A stretch of DNA of 64,000 nt from Moheibacter stercoris (lineage in GTDB: Bacteria > Bacteroidota > Bacteroidia > Flavobacteriales > Weeksellaceae), in assembly GCF_040545805.1 (NCBI RefSeq), contig NZ_JBEPMO010000007.1, forward strand, positions 78,945 to 142,944. Reading direction: 5' to 3'. The notes beneath the pieces were generated by a model. That model did no database searches, was not told the DNA's origin, and saw only the letters and a list, made by a program, of their open reading frames with translations. Shown in pieces: positions 46,637 through 54,225 of this stretch; position 1 is the first letter of the stretch; every line of letters starts with the position of its first letter. Made by a program: the position numbers and the translations under genes.

Positions 46637-47647
46637 TTATTTCAAAATTTTCTGGGTCATTTCATCCCCATTTTCCATTTTTGCTTTGATGATGTAAACA
46701 CCTTTTGATAATTCAGATGCTGGGATTCTTACTTGTTTTGCATTCCCCATCAAGTTCATTGCTTTTCTACCTGCTAAATCAAATACTTCGATTGATTGAA
46801 TTTTATCTGAAGTTGATTTTGCTACGAAATTGTTTCCGTCTTTGTAAACCGTGAAAGAAGATTTGTTCAATTCTTCTGAACCTAATTCGATTTGATCACC
46901 ACGAATAATGATATCATCAATGATGAAACCACCTCCTGTTCCATATCCTTCATCAACTACCATACGGAAAGCCAAACGGAAGTTTGGTTGATCTGCTCTA
47001 TCAGAAGGCAATGAAATAGTCGTTGTTTGAATACCTGGATTTCCATAGTACAAACCACCTGAGAATGTTCCATGTTCGCTAGTTACACCTCCGAATCCAC
47101 CTGTTTGATCCATAGCCCAAGTAGCACCACCATCAATAGAGGTGTTGACTGTTCCATAATCATAAACTACATCTTCAAAAACTTCTCCAGCACATCTCCA
47201 TTTGAATTCAACGGTAATGTTTTCAAATCCTTCTGTAGAAATTCCAACATGAGCCCATCTTGTGGTATAAAATGTTTGGTCCGTTGGGATATCTCCTGCG
47301 TAGGTATAGAAATAATGGTTTTCAAAAAAAGGAACATTTCCTTCAAAGAATCCCATACCCAAAGATCTTCCAGAAATTGGCATTGTAATTTGTTCTCCAC
47401 CAGCTGTTACATCAGAGAAATTCCACATATGACGAAAAATTTCTCCATATTGAGGAGCAGTTGAACTTGAGAGCCATCCGTTTGTTGGAGTATTTTGAGA
47501 AACGATTCCGTTGGTAAAGTTTCCATTGTTTCCGTCAAAATTTTGTTGGTAAATGATTGTTTCTTGTGCTTGTCCAATCGCCATTGCCATCATACAACCC
47601 GTGAAAAATAAGTTTCTTGAAGTTTTCACTAGTAAAGATCTTTTCAT
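46637..47647 (-). CDS. T9SS cargo protein, short paralogue of the giant neighbour's N-domain
   Basis: 336 residues from the ATG at 47647; longer upstream readings lack a signal-like start. Signal peptide (NLFFTGCMMAMAIGQAQ), then a domain of about 230 residues that closely matches the N-domain of the giant protein downstream: QQNFDGNNGNFTN, ISGRSLGMGF, TTRWAHVG, VEFKWRC and FRLAFRMVVD occur in both, in order. A type A T9SS tail follows directly (IEVFDLAGRKAMNL ... GDEMTQKILK). This is the minimal version: one domain plus a sorting tail. It has its own terminator. Confidence 0.88.
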   Translation of the reverse strand: MKRSLLVKTSRNLFFTGCMMAMAIGQAQETIIYQQNFDGNNGNFTNGIVSQNTPTNGWLSSSTAPQYGEIFRHMWNFSDVTAGGEQITMPISGRSLGMGFFEGNVPFFENHYFYTYAGDIPTDQTFYTTRWAHVGISTEGFENITVEFKWRCAGEVFEDVVYDYGTVNTSIDGGATWAMDQTGGFGGVTSEHGTFSGGLYYGNPGIQTTTISLPSDRADQPNFRLAFRMVVDEGYGTGGGFIIDDIIIRGDQIELGSEELNKSSFTVYKDGNNFVAKSTSDKIQSIEVFDLAGRKAMNLMGNAKQVRIPASELSKGVYIIKAKMENGDEMTQKILK

Positions 47648-48040
47648 AATTTTTGTTTTGATTTTTGTTGTTTTGAAATTTCGTTTCGTCGAAATTTTGT
47701 TGGAGCCAATTACCAACGTTTTATACATATATAAAAGAACTAGGATTTCCATATTCCGTAATATGGATATTCTTTAAAATCTAATCCATTGATATGTAGT
47801 TACTTTATTTGATGCGTAATTTGGGTAAAAAGGATTTTACAAGGATTTGTATAGAGCTAAATGAGAGAATTCAATAAGTTTTTTATCTTTACCATTCTTT
47901 TAAAAAAAAGGATATATAAGTGAATAGGGGGCATTCTACTTATAGACTTTTCATTCTCGACAATAGTAAATTTTCATCAAATATTGATGGGATATTTTGT
48001 TGAATTGCCCCAATATTTTTGAAGACGTTTGTTGTGTGAA
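47648..48040. other. 393-bp divergent intergenic region
   Basis: It separates two divergent genes. On the plus strand TATTTTTG at 48014-48021 fits the -7 box, 19 bp before the ATG of the TPR-AraC gene. AT-rich, with no ORF of note and no repeat that I could see. Confidence 0.4.
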
Positions 48041-49696
48041 ATGAATTTATTAGATAAAATAAAATCGGGCTTGTCATCTATACCTTATATGAATCTTTCA
48101 TTGGTATTCTTGTTTTTACTATTCCATTCGATGGGAATTGTAGGAGCTCAGAATTCCCAAATGATAGAAAAAATCAATCAAGAATTAGAAGAAGCCACGC
48201 AAAAAGCTTATGCTTCTAATCCAGAAAAGGTTATTCCCCAATTGGAACGTTTACAATCAGATAGTGAAAAAATAGGCTATTCACAAGGTGTTCTCAAAGT
48301 GGGCTATTCGCTTGCCATTATCTATTTCAATAGCTCTGACTATGAAAAGGTCATCAATTTAGATACTAAATATGAGGAAATTGGGAAATCCATTAAGGAT
48401 TATGACAATCTTTCGCATATCTACCGATTAAAGGCTTGTGCCTATTCGGAATTGGGTTTATTGAGTCAATCCCAAGAAGAATTCAAAGATGCCTTATTGT
48501 ACGCCCATAAAATTAAGCCAGGAGATAGCAGGCAGTATGCATTGAGTTTGATTTATAGTAATTTAGCAAATTTTCATTTGAAGTCTGAGTCCCCTTCAGA
48601 TTCCATTATGAACAACATCCAAAAATGCATCAAGGAAGCAGAAAAAATTCAAGACGGAGCTTCAAACACTTCTTCTCGTAAATATAGTTTGATTTCTTAT
48701 TCGTATATCATTTTAGGAAACGAATACGCCAAAAAAGGCAACATTGAATTGACCAAAAATTATTATCTAAAGGCTTTAAACATTCACCATTCCAAGGAAG
48801 TTCCATTGGTGGAACGTGTGGTTTTGTTAAATCAATTGGCTTATTTCTATTATGACAAAGGAGATTTTAACAAGTCCATACAATTTGCCGAAGAAGGACT
48901 GAAATTTGAAAAAAAATCCAGTGTTCCTCAATTGCGAAAAGACTTGTTTCAAGTTCTTTCAAAGGCCTATTTGGAAGTGAATAAAACAGAAGAATCCAAA
49001 GAATTTTTTCAATTGTTTACAAGTCTAAATGATAGCATTGCGAGTATCAATAAAAAAGCGGTCGATGCCGCGTTGAACCAAACCATTTCGAAGCAAAAGG
49101 AATTGAAAAATAACAACCAAAGCAAACAATATATCATTTATAGTTTATTGGGATTGGTTGCATTGGTCTTTGGAATCTCCTTTTATTTTTATCGAAAGAA
49201 ACAAAAACAAGTCAAAAGGATCAAGAATGCTTTGGAGCAATTCCAAGAAAAACTTCGTAAGGAAGAAGAAAAGCAAAAGAATAATTCTCCTAAAATGGCT
49301 ATAACCGATGAAAAGGAGGATAGGCAATCGATCATGCCAGCAGAAGCCGAAGAGAAATTATTGGAAAAACTTCAAGAATTTGAAAATCGTCAATTGTATT
49401 TGGAACGAAAAGTTTCCTTGTCTTTTGTGGCTGCGGAAATCGAAACCAATACCAAATACCTTTCGTACATCATCAAGAAGCATAAAGAAAAAGATTTCAG
49501 TGAATACATCAATGATTTGAGAATTCAATATATCGTCGATAAAATTACCCATGATCCTGTGTACCGTCAATACAAAATCAATGCATTGGCAGAAGAAACC
49601 GGATTTTCATCTCATTCTAAATTTACAACGGTTTTCAAAGCAACCATTGGAGTTTCACCTTCTGAATTTATCAAGTATTCCCACAAAAACACCTAG
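48041..49696 (+). CDS. TPR-repeat membrane protein with AraC-type DNA-binding domain
   Basis: 551 residues. An N-terminal signal or anchor helix (LSLVFLFLLFHSMGIVGAQ) is followed by five or six TPR-like repeats at about 35-335 (for example YIILGNEYAKKGNIELTKNYYLKAL). A membrane helix near 370 (YIIYSLLGLVALVFGISFYFY) is next, then a charged linker, and an AraC-type helix-turn-helix pair at about 450-548 (KYLSYIIKKHKEKDFSEYIN, then INALAEETGFSSHSKFTTVFK). It probably senses an extracytoplasmic signal with the TPR part and acts on DNA from the membrane. Its divergent neighbour is a T9SS cargo gene, a plausible target. Confidence 0.88.
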   Translation: MNLLDKIKSGLSSIPYMNLSLVFLFLLFHSMGIVGAQNSQMIEKINQELEEATQKAYASNPEKVIPQLERLQSDSEKIGYSQGVLKVGYSLAIIYFNSSDYEKVINLDTKYEEIGKSIKDYDNLSHIYRLKACAYSELGLLSQSQEEFKDALLYAHKIKPGDSRQYALSLIYSNLANFHLKSESPSDSIMNNIQKCIKEAEKIQDGASNTSSRKYSLISYSYIILGNEYAKKGNIELTKNYYLKALNIHHSKEVPLVERVVLLNQLAYFYYDKGDFNKSIQFAEEGLKFEKKSSVPQLRKDLFQVLSKAYLEVNKTEESKEFFQLFTSLNDSIASINKKAVDAALNQTISKQKELKNNNQSKQYIIYSLLGLVALVFGISFYFYRKKQKQVKRIKNALEQFQEKLRKEEEKQKNNSPKMAITDEKEDRQSIMPAEAEEKLLEKLQEFENRQLYLERKVSLSFVAAEIETNTKYLSYIIKKHKEKDFSEYINDLRIQYIVDKITHDPVYRQYKINALAEETGFSSHSKFTTVFKATIGVSPSEFIKYSHKNT

Positions 49697-49720
49697 CATT
49701 CTATCTTATATTGATGCTAG
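49693..49720. terminator. Possible bidirectional terminator between convergent genes
   Basis: CTAGCAT and ATGCTAG (7 bp) around a loop of about 14 bases, overlapping both stop codons. It has no long T run, so this is weak. Confidence 0.35.
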
Positions 49721-50043
49721 TTGTTTGTCTCGCTTTGCGAATGATTTTGTTTGCGCTGTATGTATCCAAATAGTACAACAGTACTTAAAATTAGCCAAAA
49801 CCAATACTGATCAACGTTTACTTCATCGACCGTTCCTGGAGCACCTGCGTCAACTCCTTGATCGGGTGGATCTGGATACTCTTCGTATTCTTCGCCTTCC
49901 TCAAAAAAATGTATTTCTTTTGGCTTCTCTTGCTTGATGAAAATGGATGGGGATTCACTAGGTTCATTTTCCAATTCGTTCTGGAAGAATTGTGCAGTAA
50001 GGATGCTGGAAACGAATAGCAATAACAAGCTAAATTTTTTCAT
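49717..50043 (-). CDS. Small PID-type membrane protein (fourth member, no cargo partner)
   Basis: 108 residues from the ATG at 50043, chosen because it opens the signal peptide (KFSLLLLFVSSILTAQ); upstream in-frame codons give a longer but unlikely start. After AQFFQNELENE comes an acidic linker (EEGEEYEEYPDPPDQG), then DAGAPGTVDEVNVDQYW in place of PID/PIN, one helix (FWLILSTVVLFGYI) and a polar tail. Unlike the other three it is not behind a large exported gene. It is convergent with the TPR-AraC gene. Confidence 0.72.
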   Translation of the reverse strand: MKKFSLLLLFVSSILTAQFFQNELENEPSESPSIFIKQEKPKEIHFFEEGEEYEEYPDPPDQGVDAGAPGTVDEVNVDQYWFWLILSTVVLFGYIQRKQNHSQSETNN

Positions 50044-50656
50044 GTAAGATTTAATTAAATACATCATTGTTACGTCAAAAAAGAAAGATTTTTGAAGGGA
50101 ATTTAGCAGAGAGAGGAAGAGTAGAATTGAAACTAAATCATCAATTCTACTCAAAGGTATTCCAAGATATTGAGGATTTTAGGAGTTCAAAAGCCGATGA
50201 AATGATTGTATACTGCCTAAATAGGAGTGTATTACGGATTTGAATTACACAAAGCCTTGAGGATTAAATTCCTAACATTTACTTTTATCTTCCGTGTAGA
50301 TAAAATTAATGCTGTTATTTTTCTAGAATTGAACTAAACAAGTAAATTTGAAATAGACTCAAGCCTTGATGAATAGAGGTTTTAAAATACAGTCTTAGAA
50401 TTGAATTAGCTGTATTTTTATGTACTTTGTGGAATTACAGCAAATGGTCCAAAGCTTGACGAAGTGCAGGAATAATTTGTCGCGAGGGATCGGATTTGCC
50501 TGTACTGAGGAGAAGCTATTCCGTTTTGAAAACATACTAAAAACAGATCAAAATCAGATTGATTTTAACCTTAAACTTCGCTATACTTGAATAGGAACAT
50601 TCGCCCGTATTTTACTTTGCTGAACCATTTCGTTAGGTTTTGTCAATAATGTAATT
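50044..50656. other. 613-bp region without a gene, start of the accessory island
   Basis: No coding frame that I trust. It holds a hairpin, AAAATACAG at 50384-50392 with CTGTATTTTT at 50410-50419, that could terminate a plus-strand transcript. The rest is AT-rich and unassigned. It marks the change from conserved genes to mobile DNA. Confidence 0.5.
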
Positions 50657-50953
50657 CCCGTGGAATGCAGCAGTGGGAGTAGCGTGAGAGCCAGAACTTG
50701 GATCTGCAAACAAGGCGGAAAACAGGTACGTCATATATTGTACATGTGTGCATTAAATGCGAAAAGTACGAACCGAGCATGTCGCGAACTCTTTGACCGA
50801 TTGGTGGCAGCAGGAAAGAACAAGAAATCAGCCGTAATTGCAGTGTGCAACAAGCTTCTAAAGCAAGTTTATGGATGCGTTAAAATGGAACTTTGTACCA
50901 AGATGATTATGTTAAAAAAATAGCCTAAAATATTTGGTTTTTTACACAGTTCA
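50657..50953 (+). pseudogene. IS110-family transposase remnant (3' end only), frameshifted
   Basis: About 293 bp nearly identical to the end of the longer IS110 remnant at 55877-56674, including the common end TTTTTTACACAGTTCA. It encodes the C-terminal Transposase_20 part (SSGSSVRARTW..., RHILYMCALNAKSTNRACRE). A one-base deletion in the A run near 50883 shifts the last residues. Everything upstream of 50657 is unrelated DNA, so this is a recombination or deletion scar. It directly abuts the border of the next gene cassette. Confidence 0.85.
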
Positions 50954-50965
50954 GGTTGGCTGACG

Positions 50966-51472
50966 TTACTTTTTTTTCTTTTTTTCATTCAAATATAATC
51001 TAATTTGCGAGTTTGGTTTTGTTCCGTGGTAAACTCCGGTTTTACTATAATTTATTATTTCCATTTCCAAATTAGGACTAATTTCAATTAGCACATTTTC
51101 AATGTCTTCAATTTTTTTGTTGTCAATAAATACATCAAATTTTTCAGAAATATTTTTTTCTTTCTTGACTTCTTCTATTAAAGAATCTAGCAATTTAAAC
51201 TCATAATTGTTTTTCCTCTTTATTAAACAGGCTGAACGTGCACCACTAAAAATTTTTGCACTTTCTCCTTTTTTGCAAATTACATCTTCTGTATTTAATA
51301 AGTAATAGTGAGTTTTTGCTAAATCGACTTTAAAATTGTCAATATAAAATTCTCCAGGTTTTGCAATTAGTGTATCGTTTAGGTAAATTGGTTCATCGTT
51401 GTCAGGTAATGATTTCTGAGCATTTACACTTTTAAAAGCAAGGCATAATATAAATAATTTGATAAATTTCAT
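50966..51472 (-). CDS. Secreted hypothetical protein in a cassette-like unit
   Basis: 168 residues: signal peptide (LFILCLAFKSVNAQ), then a soluble charged protein with two cysteines (near 65 and 81) and a C-terminus of six Lys (NEKKKKKK-like). SQIRLYLN near the end recalls TonB-plug/carboxypeptidase-regulatory folds, but weakly. It is bounded by an imperfect inverted repeat: TTGGCTGACG (50956-50965, touching its stop codon) and TGTCAGCTAA (51515-51524). Function unknown. More AT-rich than the conserved genes. Confidence 0.65.
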   Translation of the reverse strand: MKFIKLFILCLAFKSVNAQKSLPDNDEPIYLNDTLIAKPGEFYIDNFKVDLAKTHYYLLNTEDVICKKGESAKIFSGARSACLIKRKNNYEFKLLDSLIEEVKKEKNISEKFDVFIDNKKIEDIENVLIEISPNLEMEIINYSKTGVYHGTKPNSQIRLYLNEKKKKK

Positions 51473-51514
51473 TTTGAATTTTCTAAGTTATTTATTGGCA
51501 GGGCTGTTTTGGAA

Positions 51515-51762
51515 TGTCAGCTAATGTTTCGGGGCTTGGCGTCAGTGGCGGAAACGTCAGTTCGACAAAGTCAAATTGAAGCGTCCCGACACTTCGGGAT
51601 CAATTTAGCGACACGGTAAGCAAAAGCCAATTCATTTAATAAATTTAAGAAAAAAAGTCAATGTAATTGGCTTTTTGCGACATAGAAAGCCGTCCCGATA
51701 ACTATCGGGATTCATTTTATCACTTAACCCGCCATTTCGCCAAACCGTTATGTTATGTGTAG
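51515..51762. repeat. Intercassette element 1 with inverted arms
   Basis: Between the secreted-protein gene and the ParDE pair. Arms CTTGGCGTCAGTGGCGG (51535-51551) and CCGCCATTTCGCCAAA (51729-51744) are imperfect inverted repeats. Inside are the palindromes CCCGACACTTCGGG and TCCCGATAACTATCGGGA. The right end CTTAACCCGCCATTTCGCCA resembles the ends of two further elements. More GC-rich than surrounding DNA. The 280-bp gap holds no gene. Confidence 0.65.
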
Positions 51763-52067
51763 CCAGAATAGTCGTTTAGTCTATTTTCAATATCCATTTG
51801 TTGATGTGAAATTCTTATAATTTCAATTACATTTTCTTTCGAATTTAGACGATAAAAGATAAAATGCGATTTAACTTTAGCACGATAGTATCCTTTTCTT
51901 ACGTGATTGTAATCTTTTCCAGAAGTTGGAAATTGAGTCAAATATTCTATTTCTTCGAAAATCAAATTAAAATATCTATCTGCTTGTTCTTTTGACCAAG
52001 TTTCAAAAGTATAAAGCCAAATATTTTCAAGGTCAATCTGAGCTTCGTTACTAATTTTAAATTTCAT
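51753..52067 (-). CDS. parE: RelE/ParE-family toxin
   Basis: 104 residues. KFKISNEAQIDLENIWLYTF at the N-terminus and YYRAKVKSHFIFYRLN in the middle are ParE hallmarks. Probable role: gyrase poison or related toxin, held by the upstream antitoxin. It shares one base with the antitoxin stop, the usual coupled order (antitoxin first). Its last codons (TTATGTGTA on the plus strand) form one border of an inverted repeat around the pair. Confidence 0.88.
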   Translation of the reverse strand: MKFKISNEAQIDLENIWLYTFETWSKEQADRYFNLIFEEIEYLTQFPTSGKDYNHVRKGYYRAKVKSHFIFYRLNSKENVIEIIRISHQQMDIENRLNDYSGYT

Positions 52068-52315
52068 TAGTCAGAAGCATATTTTTGATGAAATGATTCT
52101 AAAAACTTATCTCTATCAAAGTTCTTTACAAATCCAGATTTTTCACCTTTTTTAAGTTCTTTTATAAGTTCAGATTTTTTGGTTTCTTCATATTCAAACA
52201 TTCGTAAAGCAGCTCTCACAACTTCACTAGCTGAAGAAAATTTTCCTGTTTTTATTTGCTCATTTATGAACTTATCAAAATAATCTCCGAGTAATATTGA
52301 TGTATTTTTTGCCAT
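52067..52315 (-). CDS. parD: ParD-family antitoxin
   Basis: 82 residues. A ribbon-helix-helix N-terminus (NTSILLGDYFDKFINEQIK, then GKFSSASEVVRAALRMFEYEE) binds DNA and autoregulates. The charged C-terminal part (KKGEKSGFVKNFDRDKFL) neutralises the toxin. Gene order and the one-base overlap with parE fit a type II module. It lies in a minus-strand cassette between two repeat elements. Confidence 0.88.
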   Translation of the reverse strand: MAKNTSILLGDYFDKFINEQIKTGKFSSASEVVRAALRMFEYEETKKSELIKELKKGEKSGFVKNFDRDKFLESFHQKYASD

Positions 52316-52407
52316 AATTTTAAATCTTCAATTCAAATATACCAATTCTTGGTACTAATTCAAAATTTTCAATCTTAAAATTTTAAGCGCAAAGTTTGTA
52401 GACTGGT

Positions 52408-52615
52408 TACACATAAGGTTTTGCTGGTTTGCGAAGTAGCGAAAGAATATAGCTTAAACTTCAAAATTTGCCTAAACTGAGCAACGCATTTTTTTTTTTA
52501 AATTTAATAAAAAAACAAAAGCAAACAGTCCCGATAGTTATCGGGAGCGGATAAGGAAGCGAAAACTTTCAATTTTGCACTTAACCCCGCATTTCTCCAA
52601 ACGCCTGTTAGCTGC
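52408..52615. repeat. Intercassette element 2
   Basis: Runs from the right border of the ParDE cassette (TACACATAA, 52408-52416, inverted copy of TTATGTGTA at 51753) to the left border of the cupin cassette (GTTAGCTGC, 52607-52615). It contains TCCCGATAGTTATCGGGA near 52529, the same palindrome type as element 1, and ends CACTTAACCCCGCATTTCTC. The 285-bp gap has no gene. Confidence 0.65.
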
Positions 52616-52634
52616 TGCCCTTCTCTTCTCGTGT

Positions 52635-53084
52635 CTATTTGTTGTTCATTGCAAGTGTTAATAGAAAAAAACTTTCTGTCAACGCTTTAACACTATGAAT
52701 AATATTTTCTTGTAATGCTATCATTTGTCTTTTTTCCAGAGAAGTAATTTGATCTTCTGCTGTAAATTCTATGTTGCCTTCAATTACTTGAACACTTATT
52801 ACTCCGTTAGCCTTGTGCGGTTTTAGTTCTGCGTTTTCGTGTAGTCCTATAAGCACAATTCTCATAGTTTCCGATTTGAAAAGTGTAACGGCATTTCGGT
52901 CGCTGTCAATCCAAGTAGTTTCACTTTTTATTTGTTTAATAACCTCTTGTAAATTCATTTCTACTAACGGTGCATTTAATAAGCGTTCACTGTCTGGCCG
53001 TTGTGGCGTTTCGTCATTTGATTTACTTTCCATTTTATTTTGGTTGTTATGAGTGTTTAATTTTTCTATCAGTTTTGTTGTCAC
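52635..53084 (-). CDS. Cupin-domain part of the fusion gene, intact frame, copy 1
   Basis: 149 residues if started at the GTG at 53084; an ATG at 53033 (MESKSND) is the more natural restart. The cupin fold covers about 45-148 with MRIVLIGLHENAELKPHKAN and GVISVQVIEGNIEF, then the second motif NIIHSVKAL with its His. Metal ligands would be His in LKPHKA and HSVKA. Whether it is translated alone depends on restart downstream of the TGA. Identical protein in copy 2. Confidence 0.7.
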   Translation of the reverse strand: MTTKLIEKLNTHNNQNKMESKSNDETPQRPDSERLLNAPLVEMNLQEVIKQIKSETTWIDSDRNAVTLFKSETMRIVLIGLHENAELKPHKANGVISVQVIEGNIEFTAEDQITSLEKRQMIALQENIIHSVKALTESFFLLTLAMNNK

Positions 53085-53366
53085 TTCGTCTGATGAAGTG
53101 CCGTAACCATTTACTAAAGTTCCTCTAACGTCAAACTTTGTAGATGAAATGGCGTAAAGTATGGACTGGTATTCAGGGTCTGAGTCGCCCTCAAAGCGAT
53201 AGACGTGGTCAATTTGAAAATCGTCTGGTGATAATGTAATATTTTCCTTATGTCATACAATACATTCGTCCATTATATTAAAGTCGTGGGTGTAACCTAA
53301 TTTAACAAGTCGATTAATGGTTTCTGACAATGTGCCAAAGTCTTGGTCTAAATTTTTATTTTTCAT
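52635..53366 (-). pseudogene. Fusion gene (PRPP-synthetase-like small domain plus cupin) interrupted by in-frame TGA, copy 1
   Basis: From the ATG at 53366 the frame reads 37 codons (LSETINRLVKLGYTHDFNIM, DECIV), then TGA (53253-53255), and resumes in the same frame HKENITLSPDDFQIDHVYRF through to the cupin stop at 52635: 244 codons in all. The first part matches small Bacteroidota proteins usually named 'phosphoribosylpyrophosphate synthetase', although they are not enzymes of that size. In those, as I recall, the TGA position is the second Cys of a CxxC. The identical lesion in copy 2 shows it predates the duplication. A nonsense mutation is most likely. Confidence 0.75.
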
Positions 53367-53425
53367 ATTTCAAAGGTAGTATTGATTTATTGTGATGCCG
53401 AAATGAGGAGTTGTCGGTTAGGGTT

Positions 53426-53617
53426 GCAGCTAACGAAAAAGTATTGGCGAAGTGCGGGCTGGATTTAACTGAAAGTTCAATTCAGAACGAGTGTAGCCAA
53501 TATTTTTTCAATGGAACTAAGTTAAACAAAAATGTGGAATTGCGAATTATTGGCGGCTAAAGGAAACAAATAGTTGTATTTTGTATTTAACCCCGCATTT
53601 CGCCAATACGATGTGCA
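53426..53617. repeat. Intercassette element 3 with long inverted arms
   Basis: GCAGCTAAC (53426-53434) is the inverted copy of the cupin cassette's left border. Arms GTATTGGCGAAGTGCGGG (53441-53458) and CCCCGCATTTCGCCAATAC (53591-53609) pair almost perfectly across about 130 bp. The left end of the IS1182-type element follows at 53618. Confidence 0.75.
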
Positions 53618-53918
53618 TGTTGCACAACTACAATTTATCAAAAAAAATGATTATATTTAAATATGCAAGGACGAAAGCGATTTACCCCTCAATTATTTTA
53701 TCATACGAGTTTGGAAAATTTGGTTCCCAAGGATAATTACTATCGGATATTGCTTAGGGAATTGGATTTACATTATCTGTATGCTTGCACCTCGAATTAT
53801 TATGGTAGTGAAGGACAAGAAAGTATACCGATCCCGATGCCAAGATCTCGACCAAACCAGGCAAACCACGCCAATTGAACTATGCAGGTCAACTAGCAGT
53901 AGACGATGCTCATCATGT

Positions 53919-54185
53919 TCACCCCGTTGGATTATTAAAATATGATTTTAACCTATTTCGTAAATATATTTTTCCACTTCCAGATTTTAAATAATTTTCT
54001 CTTTTCGTTGCATCTTGTTGATTTAAGCAACCTTCCCAATATATTAAAGTCAAAGGCATTCGACTCTTAGTGGAACGAACTTTTCCATTTTGGTGATCAA
54101 GTAATCTTTTATTTAGATTATTTGTATAACCTGTATAAAATTGATTATCAGAACCACTCCACAATACATATACATAATAATACAT
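53919..54185 (-). CDS. GIY-YIG nuclease family protein within a small insertion element
   Basis: 88 residues from the ATG at 54185 (MYYYVYVLWSGSDNQFYTGY). The GIY motif is YVYVLW, the YIG motif is FYTGYT, and the conserved Arg lies in NNLNKRLLDHQNG. A Glu in WEGCLNQQDATKRENYLK is the likely metal ligand. This is the UPF0213/URI-like single-domain size. The stop codon and last residues (NNPTG) are encoded by the element's own left terminal repeat. It lies antisense inside the transposase pseudogene. The frame looks intact, so it may be active. Confidence 0.88.
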   Translation of the reverse strand: MYYYVYVLWSGSDNQFYTGYTNNLNKRLLDHQNGKVRSTKSRMPLTLIYWEGCLNQQDATKRENYLKSGSGKIYLRNRLKSYFNNPTG

Positions 54186-54225
54186 CCTATAAATATAGTC
54201 AAATTTACTAAATCCTACGGGGTAA
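53920..54225 (-). mobile_element. 306-bp GIY-YIG insertion element with imperfect terminal inverted repeats
   Basis: Removing 53920-54225 exactly restores the transposase frame (AHHV joined to ITGACTS), which fixes the ends. Left end CACCCCGTTGGATT (53920-53933) and the reverse complement of the right end, TTACCCCGTAGGATT (54211-54225), are imperfect inverted repeats. The whole element is little more than the nuclease gene. No target-site duplication is apparent, and no known transposase or intron core is present. Confidence 0.78.

Larger units (their letters stand above)
52601..53383. repeat. 783-bp direct repeat, copy 1
   Basis: Nearly identical to 55094-55876 (I spotted two differences: C53007 against T55500, G53346 against A55839). 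It carries the whole cupin fusion gene and its left border GTTAGCTGC. Copy 1 continues into its right border at 53426; copy 2 is cut there. Confidence 0.95.

Noticed and set aside
53253..53255. Selenocysteine at the TGA in the cupin fusion gene
   Set aside because: No GC-rich stem-loop of SECIS type directly after the TGA; only a weak GAAAAT/ATTTTC pair. Kept as a finding but not annotated as a selenoprotein.
51515..53617. Classical integron attC sites
   Set aside because: The ends (GTTAGCT, GTTATGT) do not fit GTTRRRY, and no integron integrase is in the window.
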